NCBI GenBank assembly: GCA_023213395.1
Contig: CM041465.1
Coordinates: 225,253,741-225,317,740, forward strand
Length of the DNA: 64,000 nucleotides
Direction of reading: 5' to 3'
Source of the DNA: Cycas panzhihuaensis
Lineage: Eukaryota; Cycadophyta
The position numbers and the translations under genes are program-made. The notes beneath the pieces are model-generated. The model did no database searches. It was not told the DNA's origin and saw nothing but the letters and a program-made list of their open reading frames with translations. Below are positions 36,950 through 49,429 of this stretch, in pieces (the first letter of the stretch is position 1; every line of letters starts with the position of its first letter).

Positions 36950-37820
36950 ACGGGGCTCCCTTCTTTAATAGGTTAGTAAGGGGCTTGGCGTTCACGGAGA
37001 AGTTTGCTAGGAAACACCTAAGGAAACCGAGTCGACCTAGAAATGACTTGATTTGTCATTGAGTTCTAGGTGGAAGCATGTCAAGGATTGCCTTGACTTT
37101 GTCAGGGTCGATTTGGATTCCTTGTTTCGACACAAGGAACCCAAGGAGTTTGCTAGAAGTGACGGAAAACACATATTTGAGTGGGTTAAGACTTACGTGG
37201 TACTTGCGGCATCGTGTGAAGATGGACCGCAAGTCCGAAGGGCGATGGACTCTAACGCGCAAGAGACCTATCATGTCATCCACAAAGACCTCCAACGTCT
37301 TATTGATAAGGTGGTGAAAGATGAAATGCATCGCCCTTTAGTAAGTGACGCCTGCATTTTTCAGTCCAAAGGGCACCGCTTTGTAGGCAAAGGTACCCCA
37401 CGAGGTGGTGAAGGCCGTCTTGTGACGGTCTTCGGGAGAGATTTGAATTTCATTATAACTGGAGAAGTTGTCCATCAAGGACATGACTTCAAACCCGATG
37501 GTTCGATCGATAATCTGATCGATAAAAGGGAGTGGGAAATTATCCTTAGGACATGCGTTGTTGATGTCACAGAAGTCAATGCATATCCAGATAGTCCCGT
37601 TCTTTTTAGCAACGGGAACGATGTTAGATACCCATTTAGGGTAGTCAATGGAAGTGATGAGTCATGCGTCTAGGAGTTTCTCAACCTTTATTTTGACGGC
37701 GGCTGAGAGTTTAGGATGAAGTGAGCATTATTTTTGGTGCACGGGACGAGCGCCAGGAACGGTGGTAAGGTTATGGCTGACAATGGAGGGGTCGATTCCC
37801 TTCATGTTAGAGTAGTCTCA
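36950..37820 (-). pseudogene. Reverse transcriptase of the Tat-like element
   Basis: In order on the minus strand: WVSNIVPVAKKNGTIWICID (fingers), NACPKDNFPLPFIDQIID, MSLMDNFSSYNEIQISPED (palm Asp), KTAFTTSWGTFAYKAVPFGL, then LEVFVDDMIGLL (catalytic FVDD), SLNPLKYVF and FLVSKQGIQIDPDKV, ending IKSFLGRLGFLRCFL. Only a few stops interrupt it (for example near 37675 and 37340), so this is far better preserved than the 1.5-5.9 kb gypsy. It makes the element's cDNA. Confidence 0.92.
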
Positions 37821-38960
37821 CACAAAAACATCTCGGAACTCCTGGAACAAAAGGGAGTATTCCCTTACCTCATCAGGAGAGCATTCTGCTCCCACCTTAA
37901 TGACCTTACCTGGGGTGAGGACTACGTCTTGGGTTGCCCCCATGCACATGGCATTCCCTTCCTCGAAATGAAAGGGGGCAAGGTTAACAGAAGGAGATGG
38001 AATAGGAGATGGGATTGGGTCAGCGATAGTGGACCCAATCGCTAAGACCTTCCGGTGACCAAGTTTATGGTGACTAGAAGGAAGGTTGGGCACAGAGCCC
38101 ACTAAGTGCTTAAGTAGAGCTTCATCATATTTGAAGTAATCTACCCCTTGGATGACCTTACTTCGAATAGACGAAGCGCGAGAGGACATGGTAGCAATAC
38201 GACCATAGTGGTCAACAAGCTGCCTAATATCCCCAAAAGACTCCAAGGAAGAGTCGGGAGGGGGCCCCTCATAAGGGGAAAAAGGAAGTTCCTTGGAATC
38301 GTCACCTGCGGGGGGTGACGAAGAGGAAGAGTCAAGGATCGGTGGATCAATGCGTGCAATAACATGTGATACGAGGGGATGGTCGGTCTCTCCAATGAGA
38401 GGAGTTCTAGGTTGGGACCTAGAACAAGGAGAGTGTCGCCTATTAGTGCGAAGGAAGGAAATAGGGTGAGGAAGGTCCTCGTCCTCGCCATGGGACTCGT
38501 CGTCACTAAATATAGCAAGGTACCCATAGCTTCCGACACCAATATGAGCGAAACAAGTAAGGCTCGAAGAAGATGCGCTATCTCCTTCGGAATGAGATGG
38601 ATCAGGAATACCGATGGAACAAGTCGAGGCATGGGTAGAAGGGCCTTTATCCCCCTTCACACGACCATGGCTCACTTGGTTGGTTTGACGATCTTGTTTA
38701 ACAGGTGGGCATTCGCGGGAAACAACCCTCATTCGCCTATCATGGACGAACTTGAGTTGCCCCCAATGGGTCGAACACATGACTCCCATTTGATCGAGCC
38801 ATGGTCGACCCAAAAGGATATTGTAGTCGATGTCTACGTCGAGGACTACAATATCGGCGAGGATAGTCTTGTCCTAAAGAGTGAGAGGGATTGAAACGAA
38901 TCCAAATGGAGTCTTCTCGTTACCATCGTAGCCTTGGCATCGCCATGGAATAGGTTCCAA
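37821..38960 (-). pseudogene. Protease and Ser/acidic linker of the Tat-like element
   Basis: Retropepsin: IHNGSSVNAMPLRVMQELGI (38960-39040 in a shifted frame; the catalytic Asp reads His-Asn instead of D-G), then VVLDVDIDYNILLGRPWLDQ at 38850-38790, typical of Tat proteases. A 331-residue open frame (38813-37818) continues through a Ser/Asp/Pro-rich linker (DSSSSSPPAGDDSKELPF...) to ECSPDEVREYSLLFQEFRDVF, the usual approach to RT. The substituted active site and frame change suggest inactivity. Confidence 0.85.
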
Positions 38961-39779
38961 GGCGGAAATGCCAAGCTCTTGCATAACGCGCAAGGGCATG
39001 GCATTAACAGAAGAACCATTGTGGATAACGGTCCTTCACAAAGTACAATCAGGTGTATCGATAATAATGGTAAAAGGGAAGTTCCACTCATGTTGCCTTT
39101 TACAAGCAGGAGGAAGGTCTTTAGGATCAAAGAAAATGACAAGCTCACGACCTTGTACAATACCCAAAGCATGCGTCCAGCGTGAACAAGCACATCACCC
39201 AATCCTAAAGCTTCTAAAAGGAGTGTTCGTTGTTCATAATAACTTCTCAAGACGTCCATAATGGACATCCCGGCGGCCACGGTACAAAGCTCATCGACGA
39301 CAGAAAAGGACTTCCCCTTCACTGTAGTTTGAGGGAGGACTCTCCTGAAATCGTAGCGACCTGGACGAACGTGAATGGTCTTGGGAAGTAAAGGGACTTC
39401 CAGGAGGGAAGTTTCCAGAAGAGGATTAGGATGTGGAACAGATGAAGAGGCGTTGATTGCCTCTTTAGTAGCTTGAGACTGAGTCAAGGCATATAGAGGG
39501 GTGGCCTCAAGCATCTGGATCACCTTCTTTCCCTTATTCTAGGACCACGAAGGTGAAGGGGTATGATGGTCTGGGGAACGCGAGGAAGAAGATGAACCCC
39601 CCGCGCCCTTCCCTTTACTGTGTGAAGGGTGTGGATTTAGAGATCTCCCTCGGTTCTGGTTGTTCTTTGGTTAAGAGTTACGATCACACTCCCCATGCTT
39701 GGGGAATGGATCCCTATGGACCGATTGGTCGAGGTTGGGCCTTAAGGCCCGTTTGGGAGATGAGTCATATTGTGAGACA

Positions 39780-40507
39780 TCCTTAGGAAGTTGAACCCGA
39801 CAACACAAGTCGTCATGGAAACATTCTCTATGAACGGAGCACCACTTCTTCTCAAGCGAGGAATCAGATTTCCTTGCTTGAGAGGACTGGGTGCTGCCGC
39901 CCTTGGAAGGAGCGACTTAGGAAGCTTGTTGGATTGGTTTGTTGGATGTGGGTGATGAAGGAACTTGAAGTTTAAGTTCCTCCATCGTATATTCGAATGA
40001 ACATATGGCAGAGGTAAGTGGGTCTAGAGTCTTCTCAGTTGAGTGGGAAGAAGACCTAGTGGATTGTTGAGGTTTAGTTTCTTTGGTTGGCAAGGGTCCC
40101 TCACGTAGCTGTGAAGGCTTAAGGGGCTTCTTGAATCCAGCCTGGATCTCAATAGCTTCAAGTGCCAAGCACTTCGCGATGGCGGAATCACATGTGGTTG
40201 CCCCCATCTTAAGGACTTCCATATGGACTTCAGGGCGTAGTGTGTTGACAAAGATATCCCTCTTCAATTCCTTAGGCAAAGTAGCCTTGGTAGAATGGAG
40301 GAGGTTGTGGAATCGCCGCACAAAGTCACGATTCATCTCATCGTGACCTTGCTTGAGCGAAAGGAGAGATTTCATTCCACTCTCAAAAGGACGGGTCACA
40401 TCAAAATAGTTGATGAACTCATCCACGAGTTGTTGGAATGAGAAGATGGAATGAGCATAGAACAATTTGAGGGCATCGCCTTGAAGAGATCGTGAAAATA
40501 GTTTCAT
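39780..40507 (-). pseudogene. Gag capsid and zinc knuckle of the Tat-like element
   Basis: The open frame 40507-39917 has the retrotransposon gag core: MKLFSRSLQGDALKLFYAH, then LVDEFINYFDVTRP, SLLSLKQGHDEMNRDFVRRF, LHSTKATLPKELKRDIFVNTL, and KCLALEAIEIQAGFKKPLKP. After a stop at 39914-39916, WCSVHRECFHDDLCCRV (39782-39844) gives a C-x2-H-x4-H-x4-C knuckle as in Tat gag proteins. Gag coats the RNA in virus-like particles. The stop splits capsid from knuckle. Confidence 0.9.
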
Positions 40508-40824
40508 TAATATGTGATCATAGGCCTAGTAGTCTATGCATGCCAAAGATAAACTACGAACATGCGTGCCATAGAGAAACTACGGACATGCTCTGTTGGA
40601 TCTTGCGATGAAGTTCCATCAAACTTGGGAACTTCGAGGGGATGAGGCGGTAAGTTGGTTCTTAGCGTCTCGATAGATAAAGGCGTCGATCTGTAATCCA
40701 TAAAGGGACGTGCCCTCGCCTAGATCATAGGATCGGCAAAAGACAAAGAAGGTAATGAACAAGGAGCAGATGGGGGTGGAAGGCCCATCCCTCCTTGAGG
40801 AAATACCCCTTATTGAAAAGGGAC

Positions 40825-41814
40825 TTAAGGACAAGCGCCTTGGAAGGAAGTTGGGTGTCCTTGCGAAGGCGCGGTGTAAGGAGCTACGCAAGATGGTGGA
40901 AATGAGGGGTGAGGGACTAGGTTTTGTCCATATGGACGGCCCGTGGGTGGCGCGACCCCATAGGGATGTAAAGGGTCCACCCCATAAACCGGAATGTGGT
41001 TCCCTTTACCATGCCCCCAAGGCTGAGATGTATAGCCTGGAGATACGTAAAGAGAAGGACCACTAGGTTGGGTTGGGGTGTATGTGGAGACAGATCCCAC
41101 ATGACTAGCAATAGAAGCGTTAGTAGGACCTCTAGGCCTACTAGGGAATACGTGCGCCACATTAGGAGATGGCATGTTAGCTTGACTAGGGAAAGGTATG
41201 CTAACCCGAAGCTGGGAGAAAGACATACTACGAGAGGTCCCCAAAGAGTTGGGGTCGTGATGAGAAGTAGAAGGTGCAATGGACATCTCTAGGGTAGATG
41301 TAAAGATCGAACAGGACATATGCATGGGCACAAAGGGGTTACTTATTGTAGGAGGTGTAGATGTGGATGAAGACGGTGGGGCAGGCGCAGATGAGGAAGG
41401 TACCCCACCACGCAAGGCATCTTCAAACCACTTAAGACGTGATTGAAGGCAAGCAACACGAAAGCACTCGTTAAGGACTTCAACCATGTCGATGGGAGGG
41501 GCATCCACCTGATCGTAAGAGGTAGATTGGACCTCAAACGAAGTGGACCCCTTAGGACGTTCCTCGTAAGAATCACCACCTGGGTGATGAATCTCAAGAG
41601 AAGAGGGATGGACATCAAGTGGGTGTTATTGATCACCCGGATAGTAGATAGGATCATCACCCTCTTGGGTGGACCCCGGAAAAGATGTGGGGAACTCATG
41701 AGTTCTGGAAGCAAAGGCATGGTATGCCCAATCCGAAGGGTATCCTTCCATTGTCAAATTAGAATCCAATGATGGAAGGAAGTGGTATGTAGGATATTCT
41801 AACAACAGAGGCAA
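40825..41814 (-). pseudogene. Gag N-terminal, Pro/Ser-rich part of the Tat-like element
   Basis: A 227-residue frame (41508-40825) begins MDAPPIDMVEVLNECFR, with a short helix (RLKWFEDALRGG) followed by long Pro/Ser/Thr/Gly-rich sequence. This fits the disordered N-terminal part of Tat gag. A preceding frame from 41814 has GYPSDWAYHAFASRT. Conserved catalytic motifs are not expected here; the assignment rests on position and composition. Confidence 0.65.
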
Positions 41815-41988
41815 ACCTCATAAGCGAAGTGAGAAGCGTCGCATACAAAACTTACCAATGCGTTCAGAGAGAAAAAAGAATGTAAAGTATGCGTTGGGGG
41901 ATGCCCAACGAAAGAGATAAAGGGAGAAAGTTACTAAAATGTAGTAGCACCAACAGAAAGAGATAAAAACTAGCTCCCTTACTGGCAG

Positions 41989-42007
41989 GTCCCCAGTATG
42001 GTCGCCA
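41989..42007 (-). other. Primer-binding site of the Tat-like element
   Basis: Minus strand TGGCGACCATACTGGGGAC, one base after the 5' LTR. It resembles the TGGCGACT..CTGGGGA sites reported for Tat/Ogre-type elements (tRNA-Arg) more than the Met type used by the other elements here. tRNA identity inferred. Confidence 0.7.
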
Positions 42008-42008
42008 A

Positions 42009-44813
42009 TAGAGTCACGTCTGCGGGATGGTCACGATGCTTGATAGGAATTGAGGTGGTCAACAACTAAAGTTGGGGGTATGAATAGGGACCTATAAGCA
42101 AAAGGGAACACCACACAGTGCATCTGTGCGCCGGAGCGCGAGTTCGGGACCTGCGAATGGCGCCCAACTACCTCGGAGTAGCTTTCAAATCTGAGAGGGA
42201 AGACACACGCAGGGGTATCTTAGATGGTCTCAAGGAGGGAGGTCCTCCCACCCTTGGATGGCCGGAAGGGAAGAGGAGGAACCCTCGATGGAGAGGTTCC
42301 TATGGCGAAAGAACACAGGACAAAAGGGTATAGGCAAGGGCCTAAGATAGGCGTAGGCAGGCTTCCCTAGGCTAATTGGTCTAAGCAAATCTAACCAAGG
42401 GAAGGAGTAAAGAAAAGGGACTAAGAGATACTCTCTCTTTCTCTCTCTTTTTTATTCAACAACCAAAGGGCAAGAGATAAAAAGAGCAAGCGTCTTGTAT
42501 GCATTCAAGCAAGCAAACTAGGTGAAGTGCAACTATGGGTACTTTTAGGCTAGATAGGAGAAAGGGGAGGAATGCAGTCCCTACTATGCCCTTTTTCTAT
42601 AAAGAACAAGTACACAACACACTTATGCAAAATAAATACAAGTAGCTAATTTATTACCCTTTTTGCTTTTATGTGATCTATTAAACAAATGCAATAGACT
42701 TTAGATAGGAGCAAAAAAAGGAAAGGGGTCGATGGAGAGATGCGATGCGTACCTGGGAAGTGTAGTGGTTGATGAAGAACCTCACTTGTGTGCGACGTAC
42801 GCCCTCTCGCCTATAGTTGGTGTGTAGCCAAAGTCAGCGTGGAGAAATAGGGGCTTCCTTACCTTCCTCGTACACAAGACAAAGCGAAGCGGGAAAAGCA
42901 AAGAAAGCGAGTAAATGTACCAAAAAACAAGCAAAGCGGAAGAGAAAAGAAGGGCAAAGGCTTACTCGGGGCCGTACATTCTTCCTCTTCATGGATGTTG
43001 CTCCAAACCTGCATTCACAAGAGTCTTTCCCTTCCAAGAAGGGGTTGTAAGATACTATATAGGTAAATATATGATATGAATATTAAAATTTTATATTTGA
43101 AGTTAGTGTAACTACTACTGAAAATAATTCTGCTTTCCTCAAAGTAAAACCACGCATACCAAGCAAGAAGGGAAAGGGTAGCCTTATTATGGAAAAATCC
43201 TTCGCTAAAGTCTCTCCACGCAGCCTCAAAACACAATAAGGTCAAGGTTATGCAACAGTCTATGGGCAGGAAATGAGCATGGGGATGAATTATACGGGAT
43301 GTATGAGAGACGCTTAGGTAATGAAGTTGTTATGGGCAGCGAATCACCACGCAAGCCTCACCAGAGATCCAAAGGGATGTCGGACAAGATTAGGGGCATG
43401 GAGAAGGCCCAAAAGAGGGGCATGCAGGCCTGGAATCAACGCAGCAAGGGCTGCGTACGCTGATATCCAACGCAGCCCAGGATTCCACACACTCCTAGTT
43501 AACTCAAGGAAAGCATGGGCGCAAGAGAGGAAGGATGGGAAGGGGTCTGCCCTTGGGGAGTAGGCCTAACTGGGATGGATCCTGCCTTACTCCCTTCGCC
43601 CAATCCTTGTGAGCCCCCTCCCACAGCTTTCTTAAAGAAAACCAACGGAGAAATGGGATGGAAATCAAAGGATACAAAGCCAAACACCAAGAAAAACAAT
43701 CCTTTCTAGAGCCAAAGGACAAAAGAGAAGGAAAAATACACTTTCAAGAGGTTCTAATAGAACAAATACATACTAAATCATGAAAATATGGTAAAGGGTA
43801 CCTGCTGGGCTAAGATGAAGGCAGATTTGCCCCTGCAACCAGTGAAAGAGAGCAGGTCCTACAAGGTTTGCAGCGTATTTCCCAAAGTGGGGTTGTAGTA
43901 GACACTTGTTGGGCGAAGTTGAGGAAGAAAGGAGGAGATCTTACTTGAAAATACTTGGAGGAGGGTCTCCCACCATGAAACAGAGTTGCTGTAGGCGGAT
44001 CCTGAGCTGGAACAGTAGAAAACGCAGAGTTGCAAGCGCACATGTGAAGGAGAGGAGGAAGAGAGTAGAAGTACAATAGTAGAGTATGATGTTTGAGAGT
44101 CATGAGATCTAAAATGATGAACTTTTTGGGATATATACTCATCCCAACCCTAATCAAGCGATTAGGGTGTGAATAGGGCTGAGTTGGTCACTTGTCCACA
44201 TGGCAATTCCATGAAAAAAGCAAGAATTGCCACGGCGGATTAAAAAAATAAAGTGCAACAGCAGTAATGCAGAACTTCACTAATCTTCACAGATCGCTTA
44301 GTTTACAGTGGTGCAAAACCGGAAAACCAAAATAGAAATGGTCAAGGTTCTGGGAGCCCTAAAAGAGGTGTGATAGTCCTAGGAGGGGTTGGCCCCCCTG
44401 TCCAAGTGGCTAGAGACAGTCTGGAAGGCATATGAACTAGGCCAAATAAGGCACCAAGAGCTAGGAATCCCAGAAATGTCGTGATGAGGACACAGGATCA
44501 GGGTATGAGCAGATCACACCAACTGGGCAAGGCCTGAGGTGACGTGGAGGTAGCGCGGAGTGTCGTAGAGTGTCATGGGGATGCCTACCTTGCAGAGAGG
44601 TAGGTCTCGTGGGTCATCATAGGCTCACAATACGACGAGCAGCATGATCAAGCAATGGATGCAAGGTGATCATAGAAATGTGGTAATCAATCGTGCAATG
44701 GGGAAATGCTTCTATCTACCTTTCCAAAAAGACAGTAAAAGTGAAAAGGGAGAAGCATACCTGCGCTTACCTGAGTCGACCTATCCATATTCATTCCCGG
44801 TAGCTGGGAAACA
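42009..44813 (-). repeat. 5' LTR of Tat-like element
   Basis: 2805 bases, partner of 27671-30453. In the element's sense it starts TGTTTCCCAGCTACCGGG and ends at TA (CA in the partner). Confidence 0.93.
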
Positions 44814-44818
44814 TAGTG

Positions 44819-45508
44819 CCACTTCTACTTGAATTCTATGTTCTTAATAGACCAAATAACATTTTCCTCAATCCATTTAGATGGGAAAACACACCATTGA
44901 TTCCACTAGTCGCAACATTAGAACCCATCCATCCAAACATGGGTTTAATTCTGTTAGAGATTTTTTGAACAATATGAAGACATATAACGAACCTATACCA
45001 AAGTCAGGAGTATCTAATAGTAAGGAAAATGTGGGATTGGATAGCTTAGCAATAAGATAATATAATAATATGGTGGTCGTCTTATAAATATGGCACCTTT
45101 ATCTTATGTAAGGCATCTTGATATATTTATGAATATTGACTCATTAAGTTCACTTCGGTGCTCCTTTGGTTATTTTGATATATTTATGAATATTAACTCA
45201 TTGAGTTCACTTTAATGCTCCTTTGGTTCTCTTTTTGGTGATATTTACATCTTCTGGCAATCTTCCAACTTTGCTCTCTTGTTATTATGGTTACAAGGTT
45301 TGGCCTGTAACATGACATTTGGAACATCTCCTCCTTTAGCCAACTCACCCAATTGAAGTAGATAACATCAATAGAGGTTTACACAGATGAATTTCAAGCA
45401 TTACATATCTGGGTTTCTCAATCATTTGATCAAGACACGTTCATTGACATCTATGTGTCGGGACTTGAGGAGCATACCCAAATGCACCTAAAGGATATAT
45501 TTTTATTT
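44819..45508 (+). pseudogene. Outer gypsy gag, segment 2
   Basis: It continues gag after the Tat insertion: SIHLDGKTHH near 44865-44895 (family SFHLEGKA..W) and, close to the copia insertion, YTDEFQALHIWVSQSF with IDIYVSGLEEHTQMHLKDIF (family YF.GGL...I...L). A 57-bp tandem duplication (atatatttatgaatatt at 45121 and 45178) lies within. Several stops. Confidence 0.75.
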
Positions 45509-45977
45509 TGAAGGGTGTGGGAATTCATCCAAACTCCAACTCAGGTTCAAATCTCATAGAGCATTAATATAATATTCACAAATATTTAAATAGAAGACAA
45601 TGTGAGGAGATTGAATTTGTCAATTCTCCAACTATTAAAACATTTCATTAATCACTCACCGAAGATTACATTACATCAAAATACTAAGCCTCATATATAC
45701 ATTCACTTTACAATTACAAAAGAGGCTTTTGGGAATATGAAGGGTTGATCATGTAAGGTGACATTTGACATCTTGTATGATCAACTTACATAGACGTTAC
45801 AATGAGGTGTGAACAAAATGACCTCACATACTTAGGCTCAAAACTTCATGTTGTAACTTAATACAAACATGAGACTAATACCCTTGCAATATATTAACAT
45901 TATTTTATATCATAAATGTACATTATATTAAGAAAGATTAAAGAAAATTAATAAAGTCAACATTAATTTTTCTATCA
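45509..45977 (-). repeat. 3' LTR of copia element
   Basis: 469 bases, plus strand tgaagggtgtgggaattcat to tttttctatca. Aligned with 52058-52531. Confidence 0.92.
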
Positions 45978-45984
45978 CTCTCCC

Positions 45985-48620
45985 TTAATGATGAGTTCAT
46001 TAATTTTACTACCGAGGCTAAGTTGAAACTGTTCAAATTTACTATGAAAAAATGCTTTAGTGAAGATATTTACAATCTATTTATTGGTCAGTTTATAAAC
46101 CAAATAGATCTCACCATTTTGAACATGCTTCTTGATGAAGTGATGGTGAATCTCGATATGCTTTTTCCTGATATAGAACACATGATTCTTAGTCAATTTG
46201 AGAATGCTTTGATTATCATAAAAGAGAGTATAGCTTGTGTTTGATCAATGCCAAGCTCTTCAAGAATTCTTTTAAGATAGATAGCTTTAGTAGCTATACT
46301 AACTACTGTTTTGTACTCTACTTTGGTGGAAGATAAGGTGACATTTAGTTGCCTTTTATAACTCTAGGAAATAGAGGTAGACTCAGGCTAAAAGAGTAGG
46401 CTAAGGTCGATCTATGACTATTTTTACATCTAACCTAATTAGCATATGTGTAACCTGCCAACAGAAGATTGTTTACTTGGCACTAATCAAGTCCAAATTA
46501 TAGTGAACCTCAAAGATATCTTAGGATCCGTATAGCTACATTCCAATGTGATATTTTGTGTTGAGTCATAAACCTTGAGTAGATCTCAACATCGTATGAA
46601 ATATCAAGTTAAGTATATATAAGGTAAATTAGTTTTTTCACAAGCTGCCTACACAAAGTAGAATCTACAAGTTTATCATGTTCATCAATGTCCAATTTTA
46701 ATCTAGTCTTCATAAGAGTTAGTGATGGCCTGTATTCCTCCATTTTAAATTTCTAAAGGATCTTTCTTGTATATTTGGACTATGAAAGGAAGATGTGGCC
46801 TTGCAACTCCCTAACTTCTATGCCGAGAAAGTAATGAAGCAACCTGAGATCAGTCATCTCAAAATTGCTATTTAATTTTCATTGGAGGTATGAAATCCAC
46901 TCTGTGTCATTACTTATTATCAATAAATTATCAACATATAGTATGGCTGAAGTGATCAAATTATATCATATTTTAATATACAAACTTGGATTCAAGGATA
47001 AGCATACAAGTCCATGCGTTTTAAAGTACTCATCTATTTTTGTGTACGAAGCACGAGGTGACTACTTAAAACCATATATAGCCTTTTTAAACTAGCAAAT
47101 TAGATGTTCTTTTCCATAAAAAACATAGTTAAGATATTGATTTATGTATACTTCCTCTAAGTTGCCATTCAAGATGATACTTTTTATATCTATTTAAAAC
47201 ATAGGTCAATTAAATTTAACTACTAAGACTAAAATAAGCTTGACAGTGTTCATGCTAGTAATAGAGGTAAATGTGTCCCCATAATCAATGCCCTCAATCT
47301 ATTTAAAACCTTTGGCAACTAAACGTGCTTTGTAATGTTGAATGGAGCCATCTACATGATTTTTTGTTTTGTAAATCCATCTGCAATTAATAGGTTTCTT
47401 TCCTTTAGGTAACTCAACCAACACTCAAGTATTATTTTGCAAAATGCAATACGTCTCTTCATTCATATTGGTTTGCCACTTTTGATCTATAATAACTTCT
47501 TCAAAAGTGGTAGTTCATGAGCTCGTAATACTTCTACCATTAAGGCAAAGTTAATGGATGACCTATATTTAGATTACCTTAGTCTGTTATGGTGGTGATG
47601 GAGTAAAAGAGATCGTCTATAACTACCATTTAGGGAGTTGCTTTGAAGTGACCTCTTCTTGAACATCTTTTGAATAACTCATTGATGTGGATGTTGAAGT
47701 AGAGGCAGGAGGTGCAGGTGAAGTACTAGGTGCATATGATGTAGATGGAGACAATTAAACTGTAAAAATATTTTAAAGAATATGAGGTTTTGTAGGTTAT
47801 TCATCAAAGAATGAAAGTTGTGTCATATCTAGATCCTGGTTCTTTTTTGAAAAGATAACATCCTAAGATATCTACATTTACTTGGTAGAAGGATTATAAA
47901 GTTTATATGCCTTGCAGCCAGGTTGGTGACCAATGAAAATACATTTTCTACTTTTATCATCTTACTTCTTCCATTGTTCTTTCAGTATAAGTATATATGT
48001 TGTACAATCAGAAATACACAAATGTGAGATCATGAGTTTTTGACCTAATTAGGGCTCTTTAGGAATAATATTCAAAATAACCTTGGTTGGACTTCGATTT
48101 ATAAGGTAAGCAACTATATTAAGGGCTTTAGCCCAAAATTGAAGACCCAAATTTTTAGTGGAAAGCATGCCTTTGCTTCGTTAACCAAGGTCCAGTTCTT
48201 AGACTCAACAATTCCATTTTGTTGAGGTGTATAAGAAGCTGAGAATTGTTGTTTAATGCCATTATCTTTACAAAATTAAGTGAATTTTCTATATGCGTAT
48301 TCACCTCTATTGTCATAGTAAATGATTTTAATTGGCTTTCCAGATTCTAGTTCAACACCATGCTTAAATTCTCTAAATTTTTTAAATGTTTTCAATTTAT
48401 ACTTTAAGAAATAAATATAAAATTTATAGGAATAATTATCAATGAATGTAATAAAATATCAACAACCATTAAAAGATGCTTGCAATATGGGTCCACAAAT
48501 ATCAAAATGTATTAGGCCGAAAGGTTCCTTAACACACCATGCTCTTCCATTTAATCTGAATAGAGCCTGATGATGATATCCATAACACAAGCCTCACAAA
48601 TACATTTGGTTTACTTGATA
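45985..48620 (-). pseudogene. Copia pol: integrase, RT and RNase H (remnant)
   Basis: Read on the minus strand. Integrase: IIYYDNRGEYAYRKFT with NGIKQQFSASYTPQQNGIVE (48350-48200), keeping the second Asp and Glu of DDE. RT is fragmentary: PFNITKHV at 47340, then MTDLRLLHYFLGIEVRELQG (46860-46800). RNase H end: NIFTKAFFHSKFEQFQLSLG near 46060-46010. Dozens of stops and shifts. Integrase before RT confirms copia. Confidence 0.88.
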
Positions 48621-49429
48621 TTTGGTATTTCATGCACCATATTCAGTTTTCAATGTGAAAGTAGATATAGGCTATTCATATTCAGATGACTAAGGCGTTG
48701 ATGCCATAAGTGGTCTTTTGGAATTGTTTGAGAAATAAGTGCTTTTGGAGCAAATTGAAGCAAAAGTATTTGAGGTGAAAGATGGGTTACTATAAGAGTT
48801 AGTTTTATTTGGTAAGAACACGTCTTGAAATAATATCAAGCTTATATAGACCTTGGTTTTTATATCATGAAGCAATCAAATTGGTATTCGAATTTATAAT
48901 TAAACATTTTCCAAGGTGACTGAACAAAACATAAAAGTTTTTCTTATTTATCTAGTTAACTGATAGTAAATTATTTGTCATACCATCTACATAAAAGACA
49001 TTGCTGAGGTGATGTTGAATATTAGAATTCTTCAAAGGTATTAGAGCATTACCAATCTTGATAACCTCTAAAATGACACCATCACGAAATGTAACTGATT
49101 GATCCTACATTAACCTTGTGTCTATAAATAGTTTTTTAGAACCTATCATGTGACGAGAGGTTCTAGGATCTATCAACTAGGATTTATCAGAATGATGTGT
49201 TATTGATGCAACAAATAAAAGGTTTTGTGAATTGGCCATGTGGCCACCTTGGTTTTGATTTTGTCTTTGGTTGTGATTTTTATTATACTGGTTGCCCTAA
49301 GGGGCATTTTGATTGTGTCTTCTTAGTCCTTAATAATCATTTTGGTTTTGCCTTCATGGTCCTTAATAGTTACCACATCCACAATTCGGATTGCCTAATA
49401 TGGTAGGGTAGTTTTGATATTGTTGTTGT

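Larger units (their letters stand above)
27671..44813 (-). mobile_element. Tat-like Ty3/gypsy element with 2.8-kb LTRs, minus strand
   Basis: LTRs are 27671-30453 (3') and 42009-44813 (5'). In the element's sense both begin TGTTTCCC and the left copy ends CA, mutated to TA in the right copy. Flanking 5-mers are gagtg (27666-27670) and tagtg (44814-44818), one mismatch. Order in the element's sense: LTR, primer-binding site, gag, protease, RT, RNase H, integrase, an antisense PMD gene, a second RNase H, polypurine tract, LTR. Long size, a second plant-type RNase H and a long post-integrase region are Tat-lineage traits (family knowledge). LTRs differ at roughly one site in ten by eye. Confidence 0.92.

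Noticed and set aside
45540-45570. tRNA-like B-box phrase (ggttcaaatctc), repeated near 52090
   Set aside because: No A-box or cloverleaf around it. It is part of the copia LTR, which explains the second copy.
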